From: JALZVT01 sp039029135
GTDB taxonomy: Bacteria; Pseudomonadota; Gammaproteobacteria; Pseudomonadales; Azotimanducaceae
DNA length: 64,000 nt
Direction of reading: 5' to 3'
Assembly (NCBI GenBank): GCA_039029135.1
Contig: JBCCGT010000002.1
Span: 1-64,000 of the forward strand
Numbering within the stretch: position 1 is the first letter of the stretch; every line of letters begins with the position of its first letter. Under the pieces are notes generated by a model. That model had not been told where the DNA came from. It did no database searches and was given only the letters and a program-made list of their open reading frames with translations. Below, piece by piece: positions 16,931 through 25,445 of the stretch. The position numbers were made by a program, and so were the translations under genes.

Positions 16931-18666
16931 GCCTGATGCACCGTGAGCTGGTCGAACGGAATCTCCCAGCCATATTCGTTCGCCGCCCCGACGCAGGCCG
17001 CCTGAATGGTGCGTCGCATGCGGTTGTAGATCTCGCCCAGGCGCCCGTGACAGTCCGCGATAACGACGAGATCGAGCGCCGAGCTGGATGCGTTTTCGAA
17101 CTCGACCTGCAGATTGAGGATGTCCTCGCCATAGCCCGCCGCATCCAGATGCTGAGCGACGAATTCCCGCAGCTGAGCGACCGCCGTCGTCGTCGCGATC
17201 TTCTGCAGGTCGTAGCTGATGCCGAAGGTCTCCTTGATGCGGAAGTTACGGCTTAGATTCACCGGCGCCGCCGCGATGAAGTCGGGCGTCGCAAAGGTTT
17301 TGATCGCGCCCCCACGCGCCTCGAGCTGCACCAGTTCCGGCGACAGCCCCACCACCTGGCCGCGACGCCCGGACTCGTACAGCACCCACTCGCCCAGCCG
17401 ACAGGGGAACCAGGGTTCGTGCTGCGCGTGTGGGCGCGAGCGCAGATCGACCAGGTCGTCGATCTTGACGCGCATGCGCATGTCGGCGGTGGGGTTGTCG
17501 AGTTCGGTATAGAAGTTGATCCGCCGCACGCGCCAGGGCAAGCCCCGCAGCTCGACGCGCTCGCCCTCGCGCACGGTTCCCACGTTCATGAACAGCTCGA
17601 TCTGATACCAGAACCGCGGCAGCGCCTCGCGCAGAGCCAACGCGATACCCAGCAGAATCAGCACGCCGACGCTGAATAGCACCCAGTCCGCCGCGAAGTA
17701 AAAGACAGCCAACGGCGCGAAGATCGCGAGTATCACCATGCCGAGTCGCAGCACCAGATCGATCAGCCGAATCTGAAAGCTGCGAAACTCGCGCCGATAG
17801 CCCGGCACGATGCGCTCGACGCCCGCGATGATGAGCCGGCCGAGGAGGATAATGCCGATGACGGCGCCGATCGCCAGCGCCAGCGTCCGGCCGCGATTGC
17901 GCACGAAGTCGCGCACATAGCCTTCGGAGGCTTCCGCGAGCGACTGCTCTTCGGCCTCGAGCTTCGCGATCTGCACCTCGGCTGCCTGTAGCTGGCTGCG
18001 CATGACCTTGAGCTGCTGCTGCCAGTCTTCGCGCATCTGGATCAGCGTCGCCTGCACGGCGGGCTCCCGAACGTCCTCCAGGTGCGCGCCGATATTCTGA
18101 AGCGCCTCTTCCACCACCGGAATGCGCTCGTTGTAGTAGGCCGCTCGATCCTTTTGCGCGCTCTTGGTGCGCGCGCGCTGGGTCATGCCCTTCACTTCCT
18201 TGACGAGCGGCTCCAACAGCGCGAGCACCTCGGTCTCGAAGTCGAAGGCCGGCTGTTCCTGCTCGAACAGCAGCGTGACGTCGGTCCCCGTCGCCAGCTC
18301 GGCGATGTTCAGGCGCGTCGTCGCGTAGTCCTTCTGTAACTGAGCCAGTCGACCCTCGAGTTCCTTGCGCGCCAGCTCCACATCCGTCGCCGATATTTCC
18401 TGCGTGACCTCGCGGATATCGGCGTCGAGCGCGGCCTGCACCTCGACGAGCTGGCCGAGCGCCGACAGCGAGTCCTCCGCGAGCCGCGCAGCGATCTCCA
18501 CGTCCGTCGCCGGTTCGGTGACCACGGTCTGCGCAACATCGCTGGACTCGGCCTGTAGATCGCCGTCCTGTGCCGCCGCCTTGCTCGACAGTGCGATCGC
18601 CAGCACCATGGCGCTTAGCAGGAAAAGCGAGGTCGCCGAGAGGCGGGAGAGAGGCGGCGAGAACAT
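16927..18666 (-). CDS. MscS-type mechanosensitive channel with periplasmic coiled-coil domain
   Basis: The 579-residue protein begins with a signal peptide (ends 'SSKAAAQ'), then a long helical/coiled-coil periplasmic part (~60-265, rich in Glu/Ala/Gln/Leu) and transmembrane helices (~270-370). The MscS core follows: a pore-lining region, the beta domain ('VREGERVELRGLPWRVRRINFYTELDN') and the C-terminal alpha/beta domain. It probably opens under membrane tension to release solutes after hypo-osmotic shock. It is larger than MscS (~286 aa) and smaller than MscK. It is convergent with marR, sharing the last four bases. Confidence 0.8.
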   Translation of the reverse strand: MFSPPLSRLSATSLFLLSAMVLAIALSSKAAAQDGDLQAESSDVAQTVVTEPATDVEIAARLAEDSLSALGQLVEVQAALDADIREVTQEISATDVELARKELEGRLAQLQKDYATTRLNIAELATGTDVTLLFEQEQPAFDFETEVLALLEPLVKEVKGMTQRARTKSAQKDRAAYYNERIPVVEEALQNIGAHLEDVREPAVQATLIQMREDWQQQLKVMRSQLQAAEVQIAKLEAEEQSLAEASEGYVRDFVRNRGRTLALAIGAVIGIILLGRLIIAGVERIVPGYRREFRSFQIRLIDLVLRLGMVILAIFAPLAVFYFAADWVLFSVGVLILLGIALALREALPRFWYQIELFMNVGTVREGERVELRGLPWRVRRINFYTELDNPTADMRMRVKIDDLVDLRSRPHAQHEPWFPCRLGEWVLYESGRRGQVVGLSPELVQLEARGGAIKTFATPDFIAAAPVNLSRNFRIKETFGISYDLQKIATTTAVAQLREFVAQHLDAAGYGEDILNLQVEFENASSSALDLVVIADCHGRLGEIYNRMRRTIQAACVGAANEYGWEIPFDQLTVHQA

Positions 18667-18763
18667 GCAAGGTCCTGTCTTTGATCGCCGCTATCCTAGC
18701 GAGCGTCTATTGCACATCCAAGCCGCACCGGCCTGACCCCCGCGACAACAACAAGACCAAGGC

Positions 18764-19627
18764 ATGCCCCAACCCACAGAAATCGAGTTCCGCGTCTTCG
18801 GCCGCACCATCGCGGCGAAGCGCTGGCACCCGGGCGGTATCCCGACCATCGCCCTGCACGGCTGGCTCGACAACGCCGCCAGCTTCGATCTGCTCGCGCC
18901 GCAGTTACCCGGGCACGACATCATCGCCCTCGACGACGCAGGCCATGGCCGCTCGGCGCATCTGCCGCGCGGCCAGCACTACATGCCAATCGTCTATCTG
19001 CAGGACACGCTCGCGATCATCGAGCAGCTTGGCTGGCAGCGCTACGTCCTGATCGGCCACTCGATGGGTGCCACGCTGGTCTCGGAGCTCGCCGGGTACT
19101 TTCCAAAGCGGGTGCAGGCAGCGGTAATGATCGACGGCGCGCTCAGCGCGCGTGATCAGCCCCACGAGCGCACCCAGATCAATCGCTACGCGCTGAAGCA
19201 GATGATCGCGACCGAATCCACGCCCAAGCGCGCGCGCGTGTTTGAGTCGATCGAGCAGATCATCGATCGCGTGGTCGCGACCACCGAGCAGTCGCACGCC
19301 AGCGCGCGCCTGCTGGTCGAGCGCGCCACGCATGCGGTCGACGGCGGCATTACCTGGCGCACCGATCCCAACATCCGCATGCGCACCCCTTTGCGGCTAT
19401 CGCAGCCGGAGATCGACGTCCTGCTGGGGCGCTCCACCTCACCGGCGCTGCTGGTGGCCGCAAGCCACGTGCAGGCATGGCGCACCGAGGAGCGGCAGCG
19501 CTACCAGGCGCTGCACCCGGACCTAACCGTGGTCGACATCGACGGCCCGCACCATGCCCACATGGAAGCGGCGCAGGCGGATGCCGTCGGCTCCGCGGTG
19601 CGGGCGTTTCTTCAGGCGCGCGGCTGA
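18764..19627 (+). CDS. Alpha/beta hydrolase
   Basis: The 287-residue protein has the alpha/beta-hydrolase fold: oxyanion-hole 'ALHGWLDN' near residue 31, the nucleophile elbow 'IGHSMGA' with Ser100, a late acidic strand ('LTVVDIDGPHHAHME') and the catalytic His likely in 'GPHHAHM' near the end. It probably hydrolyses an ester, thioester or lactone in the cytoplasm, as no signal peptide is seen. It is divergent from the MscS gene with 97 bases between them. Substrate unknown. Confidence 0.82.
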   Translation: MPQPTEIEFRVFGRTIAAKRWHPGGIPTIALHGWLDNAASFDLLAPQLPGHDIIALDDAGHGRSAHLPRGQHYMPIVYLQDTLAIIEQLGWQRYVLIGHSMGATLVSELAGYFPKRVQAAVMIDGALSARDQPHERTQINRYALKQMIATESTPKRARVFESIEQIIDRVVATTEQSHASARLLVERATHAVDGGITWRTDPNIRMRTPLRLSQPEIDVLLGRSTSPALLVAASHVQAWRTEERQRYQALHPDLTVVDIDGPHHAHMEAAQADAVGSAVRAFLQARG

Positions 19628-19844
19628 AGGCTACCCGATCGTGGCCGCGTTGCGTTCCGAGACACCGGCTAAAGCCAACGCCTACTCGATGACCCACCCT
19701 TCGCGCCGATATCGAAGCACGGATACAGCATCTGGCGTTCGTCTCGAGGGCTTGCGGACAGACTGACAAGCCCGTGTCCCAGTGGTCGTGTTGTCCCTGC
19801 ATTGAGTGTGGGAACATGCCGGCTCCTGGGACTCGAGGTCGACT

Positions 19845-21569
19845 ATGAGCCATCTGATCAATCGCCGCGGTGTGCTGAAAGGAACGCTCGCCGGGGCGGT
19901 CGCGTATCTGTCCGGTTGCACGAGCACGCCTTTGACCCAAGGCGCCAGCAAGCTGGTTGGTTTTACACCGGTACCCAGAGAGGCGGCAGACGGCAAATCG
20001 ATCAGTATCGCGCCGGAGTACCAGTATCAAACGTTGGCGCCGTGGGGCACTCCGCTGACCGCGGATGCACCGGCTTGGCAGTGGCCACCGTCAGCGGCGG
20101 CCCAGGCTCAGCAGGTGGGTATCGGCCACGATGGCATGACCTACTTCCCTCTGTCTGCGGACGATCGGCGTGGGTTGCTCGCCATGAATCACGAATACGG
20201 CAGCAACCCGCACATTCTGGGAACGCGCTGGGCCGAGGATCAGGAACAGCTGCTTGCCTCACAGCACGCGATCGGCAACTCGATCATGGAAATTCAGGAG
20301 ACCGGCGGGCGTTGGTCGCTGGTGCCCGACTCTCGCTACGCGCGCCGCATCCACGTGAACACCCCCATGGTGTTTGCCGGTCCTGTCGCGGGACACGCAT
20401 TGATCGCCAACAAGGCGAACAATCCGGTGCTGGGCACAATGAACAACTGCGCGAACGGCCAGACCCCGTGGGGCACCTACCTGACCTGCGAAGAGAACTT
20501 CAATTTTCTGTTTGGTGCCACCAGAGAGATCGAGCCCACCGCGGCACAGGCGCGCTACGGACTGCCGCCTTCGCGCAACTTCTACAACTGGCATGACCTG
20601 GATCCGCGCTTCGACATGGCCAATCCGGACTATGCCAACGAATCGAATCGCTTTGGTTGGGTCGTGGAAATCGATCCCCGTGATCCCGATACGCCGCCGG
20701 TGAAGCGCTCGGCGCTAGGGCGCTTCAAACACGAAGGCGCCACCGTGGGCGAAGATTCAGCGGGACGCGCCGTCGTGTACATGGGGGACGATCAGCAATT
20801 CGAGTTTGTGTATCGGTTCGTGTCCCGCGAACCCTGGCGGGAAATGCGCAAGCGGGGTCTGAGCCCACTGGATGAAGGCACGCTTTATGTCGCGCAGTTT
20901 GAGGCCGAGGGCAAGGGTCTGTGGCTGCCGTTGACCCTGGACAACCCGCGACTCGCCGGCACCTTTACAGAGACCGCGGACATTCTCGTGCACGCTCGGC
21001 TGGCCGCGACGCTGGCCGGCGCGACGCCGATGGACCGCCCGGAGTGGGTGTCTATCGGTCCCGCTGGCGATGTGTATTGCACGTTGACCAACAACAGCAG
21101 GCGCAGCGCGCCAAACCCGGCGAATCCGAGCGCGCCCAATCCTCACGGCCAGATCGTGCGCTGGCGTGATGAGGAAGACGAGCGTTTTTCTTGGGATCAC
21201 TTCCTGATCTGTGCCGATGTCTACGAGACGGAAAACAGCCTGGGCAGCCCCGACGGTCTGTTGGCCGATCCGGATGGGCGCCTGTTTATCTGCACCGATG
21301 GCGCACAGTTCGAGGATCAGCCCAACCAGCTCATGGTCGCGGACACGGTCACCGGACAGCTCTCTCGTCTGCTGGTGGGTGTCCAAGGCTGTGAGATTAC
21401 CGGCCTGACCATGACGCCAGACCGGCGCACCCTGTTCGTCAACGTGCAGCATCCGGGCAACGGCGATCCACGGGTCACGAGCTTCCCGGCGCCTGACGAC
21501 GGCACAACGATACCGCGCGACTGCACGCTGGTCGTGACGCGCAGAGATGGCGGCATCGTCGGCAGCTAG
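19845..21569 (+). CDS. PhoX-family (DUF839) alkaline phosphatase, Tat-exported lipoprotein
   Basis: The 574-residue protein starts with a twin-arginine signal ('NRRGVLKGT', Arg7-Arg8) running into a lipobox 'YLSGC' (Cys25), so it is likely folded in the cytoplasm, exported by Tat and lipidated. Family blocks include 'LLAMNHEYGSN', 'GTMNNCANGQTPWGTYLTCEE', 'GRFKHEGA' and 'VYMGDDQQFEFVYRF', as in calcium/iron PhoX phosphatases that release phosphate from organic esters. The ATG at 19845 has GAGG 8 bases upstream. No clear Pho box was found in the 217-base gap before it. Codon and base use look somewhat less GC-rich than neighbours. Confidence 0.85.
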   Translation: MSHLINRRGVLKGTLAGAVAYLSGCTSTPLTQGASKLVGFTPVPREAADGKSISIAPEYQYQTLAPWGTPLTADAPAWQWPPSAAAQAQQVGIGHDGMTYFPLSADDRRGLLAMNHEYGSNPHILGTRWAEDQEQLLASQHAIGNSIMEIQETGGRWSLVPDSRYARRIHVNTPMVFAGPVAGHALIANKANNPVLGTMNNCANGQTPWGTYLTCEENFNFLFGATREIEPTAAQARYGLPPSRNFYNWHDLDPRFDMANPDYANESNRFGWVVEIDPRDPDTPPVKRSALGRFKHEGATVGEDSAGRAVVYMGDDQQFEFVYRFVSREPWREMRKRGLSPLDEGTLYVAQFEAEGKGLWLPLTLDNPRLAGTFTETADILVHARLAATLAGATPMDRPEWVSIGPAGDVYCTLTNNSRRSAPNPANPSAPNPHGQIVRWRDEEDERFSWDHFLICADVYETENSLGSPDGLLADPDGRLFICTDGAQFEDQPNQLMVADTVTGQLSRLLVGVQGCEITGLTMTPDRRTLFVNVQHPGNGDPRVTSFPAPDDGTTIPRDCTLVVTRRDGGIVGS

Positions 21570-21651
21570 GACCGGCCCGTTCCCTTACGGGTACACACCA
21601 AGCAAGAGCATGCATCTCACGCGACGGGTCTGACGATTGGCCGCGCTTAGC

Positions 21652-21673
21652 GGAGGTTGTCGGTGGCACCTCC
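21652..21673. terminator. Inverted repeat after phoX-like gene
   Basis: GGAGGT and ACCTCC form a perfect 6-base stem around a 10-base loop, 83 bases after the phosphatase stop. There is no T-tract, so it is at best a weak terminator or RNA-stability element. Confidence 0.25.
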
Positions 21674-21835
21674 AAAGCATCACCCGGCGTGCTCCCGAAT
21701 GTCATCGAAGTGACAGAACTTGTCTGCATTTGGCGTCAAGCTGTTGCAACGCGGTTCGGAAAATCCCAATCGATCGCTGCGCGACGGTTGCTATTCGGCT
21801 TCGCTCGCGACACTCAGGATTCTCAGGAGGAGACC

Positions 21836-22477
21836 ATGCCTTTCACACCACCCTGGTCGACGGAACTCACCCGCGAGCACACCGCGCTCGGCATCATCGA
21901 CATGCAAAAGTTCTTCACCATTGACAAAGAATCGCCCTGGGCCGCACCAACCGTCCTGTCGATTACGCCGAAGATCACCCAACTCATCAAGGCGTGTACT
22001 CGCGGCAAAACCATCTTCACCTTGTTCAAACCGCCGGAAGACTGGCAGGACGAGCACGGCACCTGGAAGAACTATTACCACCACAGCATCGGCGTCACCG
22101 CCGACAAGATAGATCCGACCGCCTACGAGATCATCGACACCTTCAAGAACGACGTGATGTCACCGCTGACCCGATTGGTCGACAAACAAACCGCCTCGGC
22201 CTTCTACTACACCAACTTCGACGACATATTGCGCGCCCGCGATACGACCTTCCTGATCCTGTCCGGCATCGAATCCGACTATTGCGTACTGGCAACCGCT
22301 CTGGACGCGGTCTCCCGCGGCTACAGCGTGGTGATACCGATGGACGCCTGCGGATCCTCAAAGGGCGCCACCGGACAACGCAACGCGGAGGCGATATTCG
22401 AGCGTTTCGGCGGCCAGATCTGGATCACAGATACCGAGACCGTCACGACCCAGCTGAAAAACGCTAGAGCTGACTAG
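21836..22477 (+). CDS. Isochorismatase-like cysteine hydrolase
   Basis: The 213-residue protein has the expected catalytic triad: Asp22 in 'LGIIDMQKFF', Lys117 in 'LVDKQTASAFYYT' and Cys150 in 'GIESDYCVLATALDAVSRGY'. Members hydrolyse isochorismate, nicotinamide, carbamoyl groups or similar amides. The ATG at 21836 is preceded by a strong AGGAGGAGA ribosome site; an in-frame extension to 21689 has no family similarity. It converges with the indoleamine dioxygenase gene. A link to tryptophan/NAD metabolism is attractive but unproven. Confidence 0.85.
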   Translation: MPFTPPWSTELTREHTALGIIDMQKFFTIDKESPWAAPTVLSITPKITQLIKACTRGKTIFTLFKPPEDWQDEHGTWKNYYHHSIGVTADKIDPTAYEIIDTFKNDVMSPLTRLVDKQTASAFYYTNFDDILRARDTTFLILSGIESDYCVLATALDAVSRGYSVVIPMDACGSSKGATGQRNAEAIFERFGGQIWITDTETVTTQLKNARAD

Positions 22478-22491
22478 CCGTCTCGGTTCGT

Positions 22492-22517
22492 CGCCACCGG
22501 CATCGCTTTTGGTGGCG
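22492..22517. terminator. Possible bidirectional stem-loop between convergent genes
   Basis: CGCCACC (22492-22498) and GGTGGCG (22511-22517) form a 7-base perfect stem with a 12-base loop, exactly between the cysteine hydrolase stop and the dioxygenase stop. It lacks a T-run, so termination is only suggested by position. Confidence 0.4.
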
Positions 22518-22524
22518 CAGAACC

Positions 22525-23757
22525 CTACCCGGTCAGCAGCATGCCGTCCGTTTCACCGCGATGCTTCCTGAGATAGCGCATGAAGGGCGTGCCGCCCGTG
22601 CCCACTTCCGTGTCGTTGCCTGCGTCGCCGCGCTGTTGCTTGTTGATGTAGCTGGCGGCGTACTGCAGGTGTCGGGTGCGAAACGCGCTGACCTGCCGCA
22701 GGCACTCGTTATAGGTCTCTCGCAGGCCGGATTGTGCTGAATCCTCGACGCAGGTGCGCACCTTAGAGTTGGCGCGGACCGCGTCGATGAAGCGGCGATG
22801 CTGCGGCGGCCGATACGCGTGCAACTCGTCCAGATAGGCGCGCAGCGGGTCTGCCGCATGAGACACCGACAGCAGGGCGTCGAGCGTTGGCACGATGGAT
22901 GACTGCGAACCCGTCTGGCCGCGAAACTGCTGGGGCGCGCCACCGGTCTCGGCCACGCCTTCGTAGACCACGCCGTCGCCCAGCGCGGGGTTGTCCTTCC
23001 AGCCGTGGATGAACGGTCGCACGCGATGAAAGTAGGTGTGCGGATCGCAGCGTTCCGGCATGCGCCAGAAGATGTCGTTGATGTCCTCGCAGGTCGCGAC
23101 GATGCGGCCGAGCGCGCTCTCGAGCGCGGCGTAGTTCCGTTCGCGCGCCGCAGCCAGGATCGACGGCGCGAGATCGACGATCTCGCCGGCGCGTGACTCG
23201 ATTGCGACATGGACCAGGATGAACCAGGCCTCGTCCTGACCGCCGAGAAACGACTGCAGCACGTGCAGGTTGTCGAGCTCGAAGCCGCGCTCGGGATCGA
23301 TCCGCCGCCAGTTGTCGAGGGTATAGCTCGAATACGGCAGCAGCGGCTGCTGCCCCAGCCGCTCCGCGAGCGCCCAGATCGGCCGCGCCAGCACGGCGGG
23401 GAGATGCCGATCCGGTGCTGCTTCGCCCCACACATAGGCCTGGGCCAGGAAGGCATAGCGCATGAGCGCCATGCGCAGTTGCGCGTCGCTCGCCTGCTCG
23501 AACCAGTCCGTCAGATCGACTTCCGGCAGCCGTCGCACGAGCGAGCGGATGCGGCCGGTCGGCAGGTAGCGCGGCAGGCCCTCCGCCAGCTCCAGGGCCG
23601 GCGCTAGCACGTCCGGCAGCTCGACCTCACAAGGTTCAAAGGCCGCGAGGAAACCGCGCCTCCAGGGCATAGACGGCATCGAGGGCATCGTGTCGGGTGC
23701 GTGGACGGTCGAATTGGTCACTGGCTGACTCCAAACAACAGGCTTTGATCGACCCAT
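22525..23757 (-). CDS. Indoleamine 2,3-dioxygenase (IDO) family protein
   Basis: The 410-residue protein carries the IDO signature blocks: 'PLLPYSSYTLDNWRRI', 'FRGQTGSQSSIVPTLDALLSV', the proximal heme ligand His363 in 'RTRHLQYAASYI', and 'GTGGTPFMRYLRKHR' near the C-terminus. It should open the indole ring of tryptophan with O2 to give N-formylkynurenine. Bacteria more often use tetrameric TDO, so a stand-alone IDO is notable. The start is uncertain: 23757 lies against a regulatory palindrome, and the ATGs at 23688 or 23679 are alternatives. The gene is divergent from an Lrp regulator. No kynureninase or formamidase gene is adjacent. Confidence 0.85.
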   Translation of the reverse strand: MGRSKPVVWSQPVTNSTVHAPDTMPSMPSMPWRRGFLAAFEPCEVELPDVLAPALELAEGLPRYLPTGRIRSLVRRLPEVDLTDWFEQASDAQLRMALMRYAFLAQAYVWGEAAPDRHLPAVLARPIWALAERLGQQPLLPYSSYTLDNWRRIDPERGFELDNLHVLQSFLGGQDEAWFILVHVAIESRAGEIVDLAPSILAAARERNYAALESALGRIVATCEDINDIFWRMPERCDPHTYFHRVRPFIHGWKDNPALGDGVVYEGVAETGGAPQQFRGQTGSQSSIVPTLDALLSVSHAADPLRAYLDELHAYRPPQHRRFIDAVRANSKVRTCVEDSAQSGLRETYNECLRQVSAFRTRHLQYAASYINKQQRGDAGNDTEVGTGGTPFMRYLRKHRGETDGMLLTG

Positions 23758-23768
23758 TATTCAGAATA
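23758..23768. promoter_or_regulatory. Palindrome TATTCAGAATA between IDO and lrp-like genes
   Basis: This 11-base perfect palindrome (TATTC-A-GAATA) is followed by a second ATTATTCAG direct copy, in a markedly AT-rich patch between the divergent IDO and Lrp-type genes. It is a natural place for Lrp-type binding and for both promoters. If IDO starts at 23688, the shared intergenic region is 113 bases. Confidence 0.5.
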
Positions 23769-23801
23769 TTATTCAGCCAGATCTGGTATTCGTCGAATTT
23801 C

Positions 23802-24329
23802 ATGAAAGAAACAGACAGCATTCGGCCCAACCCGCCGCCAAAACGCGCGCTCGACGATACCGACCGAAGATTGTTAGGCGTGCTGGTCGAGGACGCCGGC
23901 CTCAGCTACGCCGAACTGGGTCGCCGGGTCGCGCTGTCGGCGCCGGCGGTGCACGAACGGGTCAAGCGGCTGCGCCGCGACGGGGTGATCAAAGGCATCA
24001 GCGCGCGCCTGGACGGCAAGGCGATCGGCAAGCCACTGCTTGTCTTCGTGCACGTGGTCACCCAGAACTGGGGGCACAGCGAGGCGCTGCACGAGATCGC
24101 ACAGCTGCCCGAGGTCGAAGAGATGCACTCGGCGACCGGCGACACGTCCATCATCCTGAAGTTGCGGCTGGTCGACTCGGAGGCGTTGGAAGCGATGCTG
24201 CGACAGATCCACGCCCTCGACAGCGTGGTCGCCACCAAGACCTTCGTGACCCTATCGACCTACCAGGAGCGCCCGATACAGGCGGAGATCACGGCCGACT
24301 GGCCGGATCCGCCGCGACCGAAGGGCTAA
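23802..24329 (+). CDS. Lrp/AsnC family transcriptional regulator
   Basis: The 175-residue protein has an N-terminal helix-turn-helix (residues ~17-65: 'LDDTDRRLLGVLVEDAGLSYAELGRRVALSAPAVHERVKRLRRDGVI'). A C-terminal RAM ligand-binding domain (~80-160) includes 'CH'-less strands such as 'GKPLLVFVHVVT' and 'VEEMHSATGDTSIILKLRL'. RAM domains bind amino acids. The start at 23802 gives the normal family length. Divergence from IDO suggests control of tryptophan catabolism with tryptophan or a kynurenine as effector, which is inference. Confidence 0.87.
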   Translation: MKETDSIRPNPPPKRALDDTDRRLLGVLVEDAGLSYAELGRRVALSAPAVHERVKRLRRDGVIKGISARLDGKAIGKPLLVFVHVVTQNWGHSEALHEIAQLPEVEEMHSATGDTSIILKLRLVDSEALEAMLRQIHALDSVVATKTFVTLSTYQERPIQAEITADWPDPPRPKG

Positions 24330-24411
24330 CTGACTCTGGGTACGGCGATCAGTCACTCGACAAACACTTAAGGCCCACCGGGCAACTCGCATTGGCCGAT
24401 GGCCATCTCGA

Positions 24412-25302
24412 CTAACCCAAGCGGTTGATGACCTCGCGCAGCGCATCGATGAACGCCAGCGGCTGATCCAGGAACACGTGATGCTGCGCGTCGGCGATCT
24501 CGACCGCCGGCACCTCGCCGGAAATGAGCTCGCGCATGTACTCGAGCGACATGCGCGTGAACGAATCCGATTCGGCGCCATAGATGATGCCGACCGGCAG
24601 ATGGAGGCCCTGATAGTCCTCGGGCAGGCGGTCGCAGTTCACCATGGTGCCCGGCATGTCGTCGTCGAACTTCCAGGCCCAGCCGCCGTCTGCCGGCATC
24701 AGTGACTGCTTGGCAACGTATTGCAGCACGAACGCCTGCTTGCACTCCTGCGGCGGCTGCAGCCGGAAGCGAGCCTCGGCGGCCGCGCGATCCGGATAGA
24801 TCTTGGCCCTGCCGTGCATCATGCTCGGCCGCTCGGGTTCCGGCTCGTCCGGGTGGCGCATGCCTGAGTCGATCAGAATCAGCTTGCCGTAGCGATCGGC
24901 GTGGCGTGTCGCCGACTTCGCCGCCATCGCGCCGCCGAAGCTGTGCGCGGCGACGATCACGTCGTCGCCGAAGCCCGCGTCGTCCGCGACCGCCCGGATC
25001 TCTTCGGCGAACACCTCGCCTTTGTATTCATAGCGGTAGTCGCTGTCGCCCATCCCCGTCAGGTCCATCGCGGCGACGCAGAAGTCGTCGGTCAGGCGGG
25101 GCGCGATGAAGTCGTACCAGCGGGCGTGGGCGTACATGCCGTGCACCAACAGCAGGCCGGGCTTGGCGGTATCGCCGTAGCGGCGATACATGACGTCGCA
25201 CTCGTCGACCTCGACCGTGCGCGTTTCGGGCTCGGTCTCGACGGCCTCCCAGAACCAGTCCGGAATGCTCGTGCCTTGGTCCCCTCGATCCCAGCGCGCC
25301 AT
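24412..25302 (-). CDS. Alpha/beta hydrolase
   Basis: The 296-residue alpha/beta-hydrolase has 'LLLVHGMYAHARWYDFIAPRL' (oxyanion-hole region), the nucleophile elbow 'VAAHSFGGAMAA' (Ser121) and a C-terminal 'DAQHHVFLDQPLAF' with the likely catalytic His. It lacks a signal peptide. It lies downstream of two acyl-CoA dehydrogenase genes on the same strand, which would fit thioester or ring-cleavage-product hydrolysis in a degradation pathway. The exact substrate is unknown. Confidence 0.82.
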   Translation of the reverse strand: MARWDRGDQGTSIPDWFWEAVETEPETRTVEVDECDVMYRRYGDTAKPGLLLVHGMYAHARWYDFIAPRLTDDFCVAAMDLTGMGDSDYRYEYKGEVFAEEIRAVADDAGFGDDVIVAAHSFGGAMAAKSATRHADRYGKLILIDSGMRHPDEPEPERPSMMHGRAKIYPDRAAAEARFRLQPPQECKQAFVLQYVAKQSLMPADGGWAWKFDDDMPGTMVNCDRLPEDYQGLHLPVGIIYGAESDSFTRMSLEYMRELISGEVPAVEIADAQHHVFLDQPLAFIDALREVINRLG

Positions 25303-25347
25303 GGCGACTCCCCCCGGTATGGTCCAGCGTTTCGCCGGCGCCCCGGC

Positions 25348-25434
25348 CTAGAGCCGACCGAAGCGCTTCAAATGGAAATCAACGTTGCCGAACATCCTGT
25401 CGATGATCTTCAGACGATGGTCAACCGCTTGAAA
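25348..25434 (-). pseudogene. Decayed copy of an acyl-CoA dehydrogenase 3' end
   Basis: These bases repeat the last ~72 bases of the adjacent dehydrogenase gene (25450-25521), including a stop codon at the same place (TAG here, TAA there). On the minus strand it can be read as '...MFGNVDFHLKRFGRL-stop', identical in its last 15 residues. Most differences are silent third-position changes, but an 11-base insertion breaks the frame. It looks like the remnant of a former tandem paralogue lost by deletion, not a fresh duplication. Confidence 0.7.
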
Positions 25435-25445
25435 GCGCCTGCGGC

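Noticed and set aside
19628..19844. Pho box upstream of the PhoX-like gene
   Set aside because: Only loose CTGACA-like hexamers are present; no properly spaced CTGTCAT direct repeat was found.
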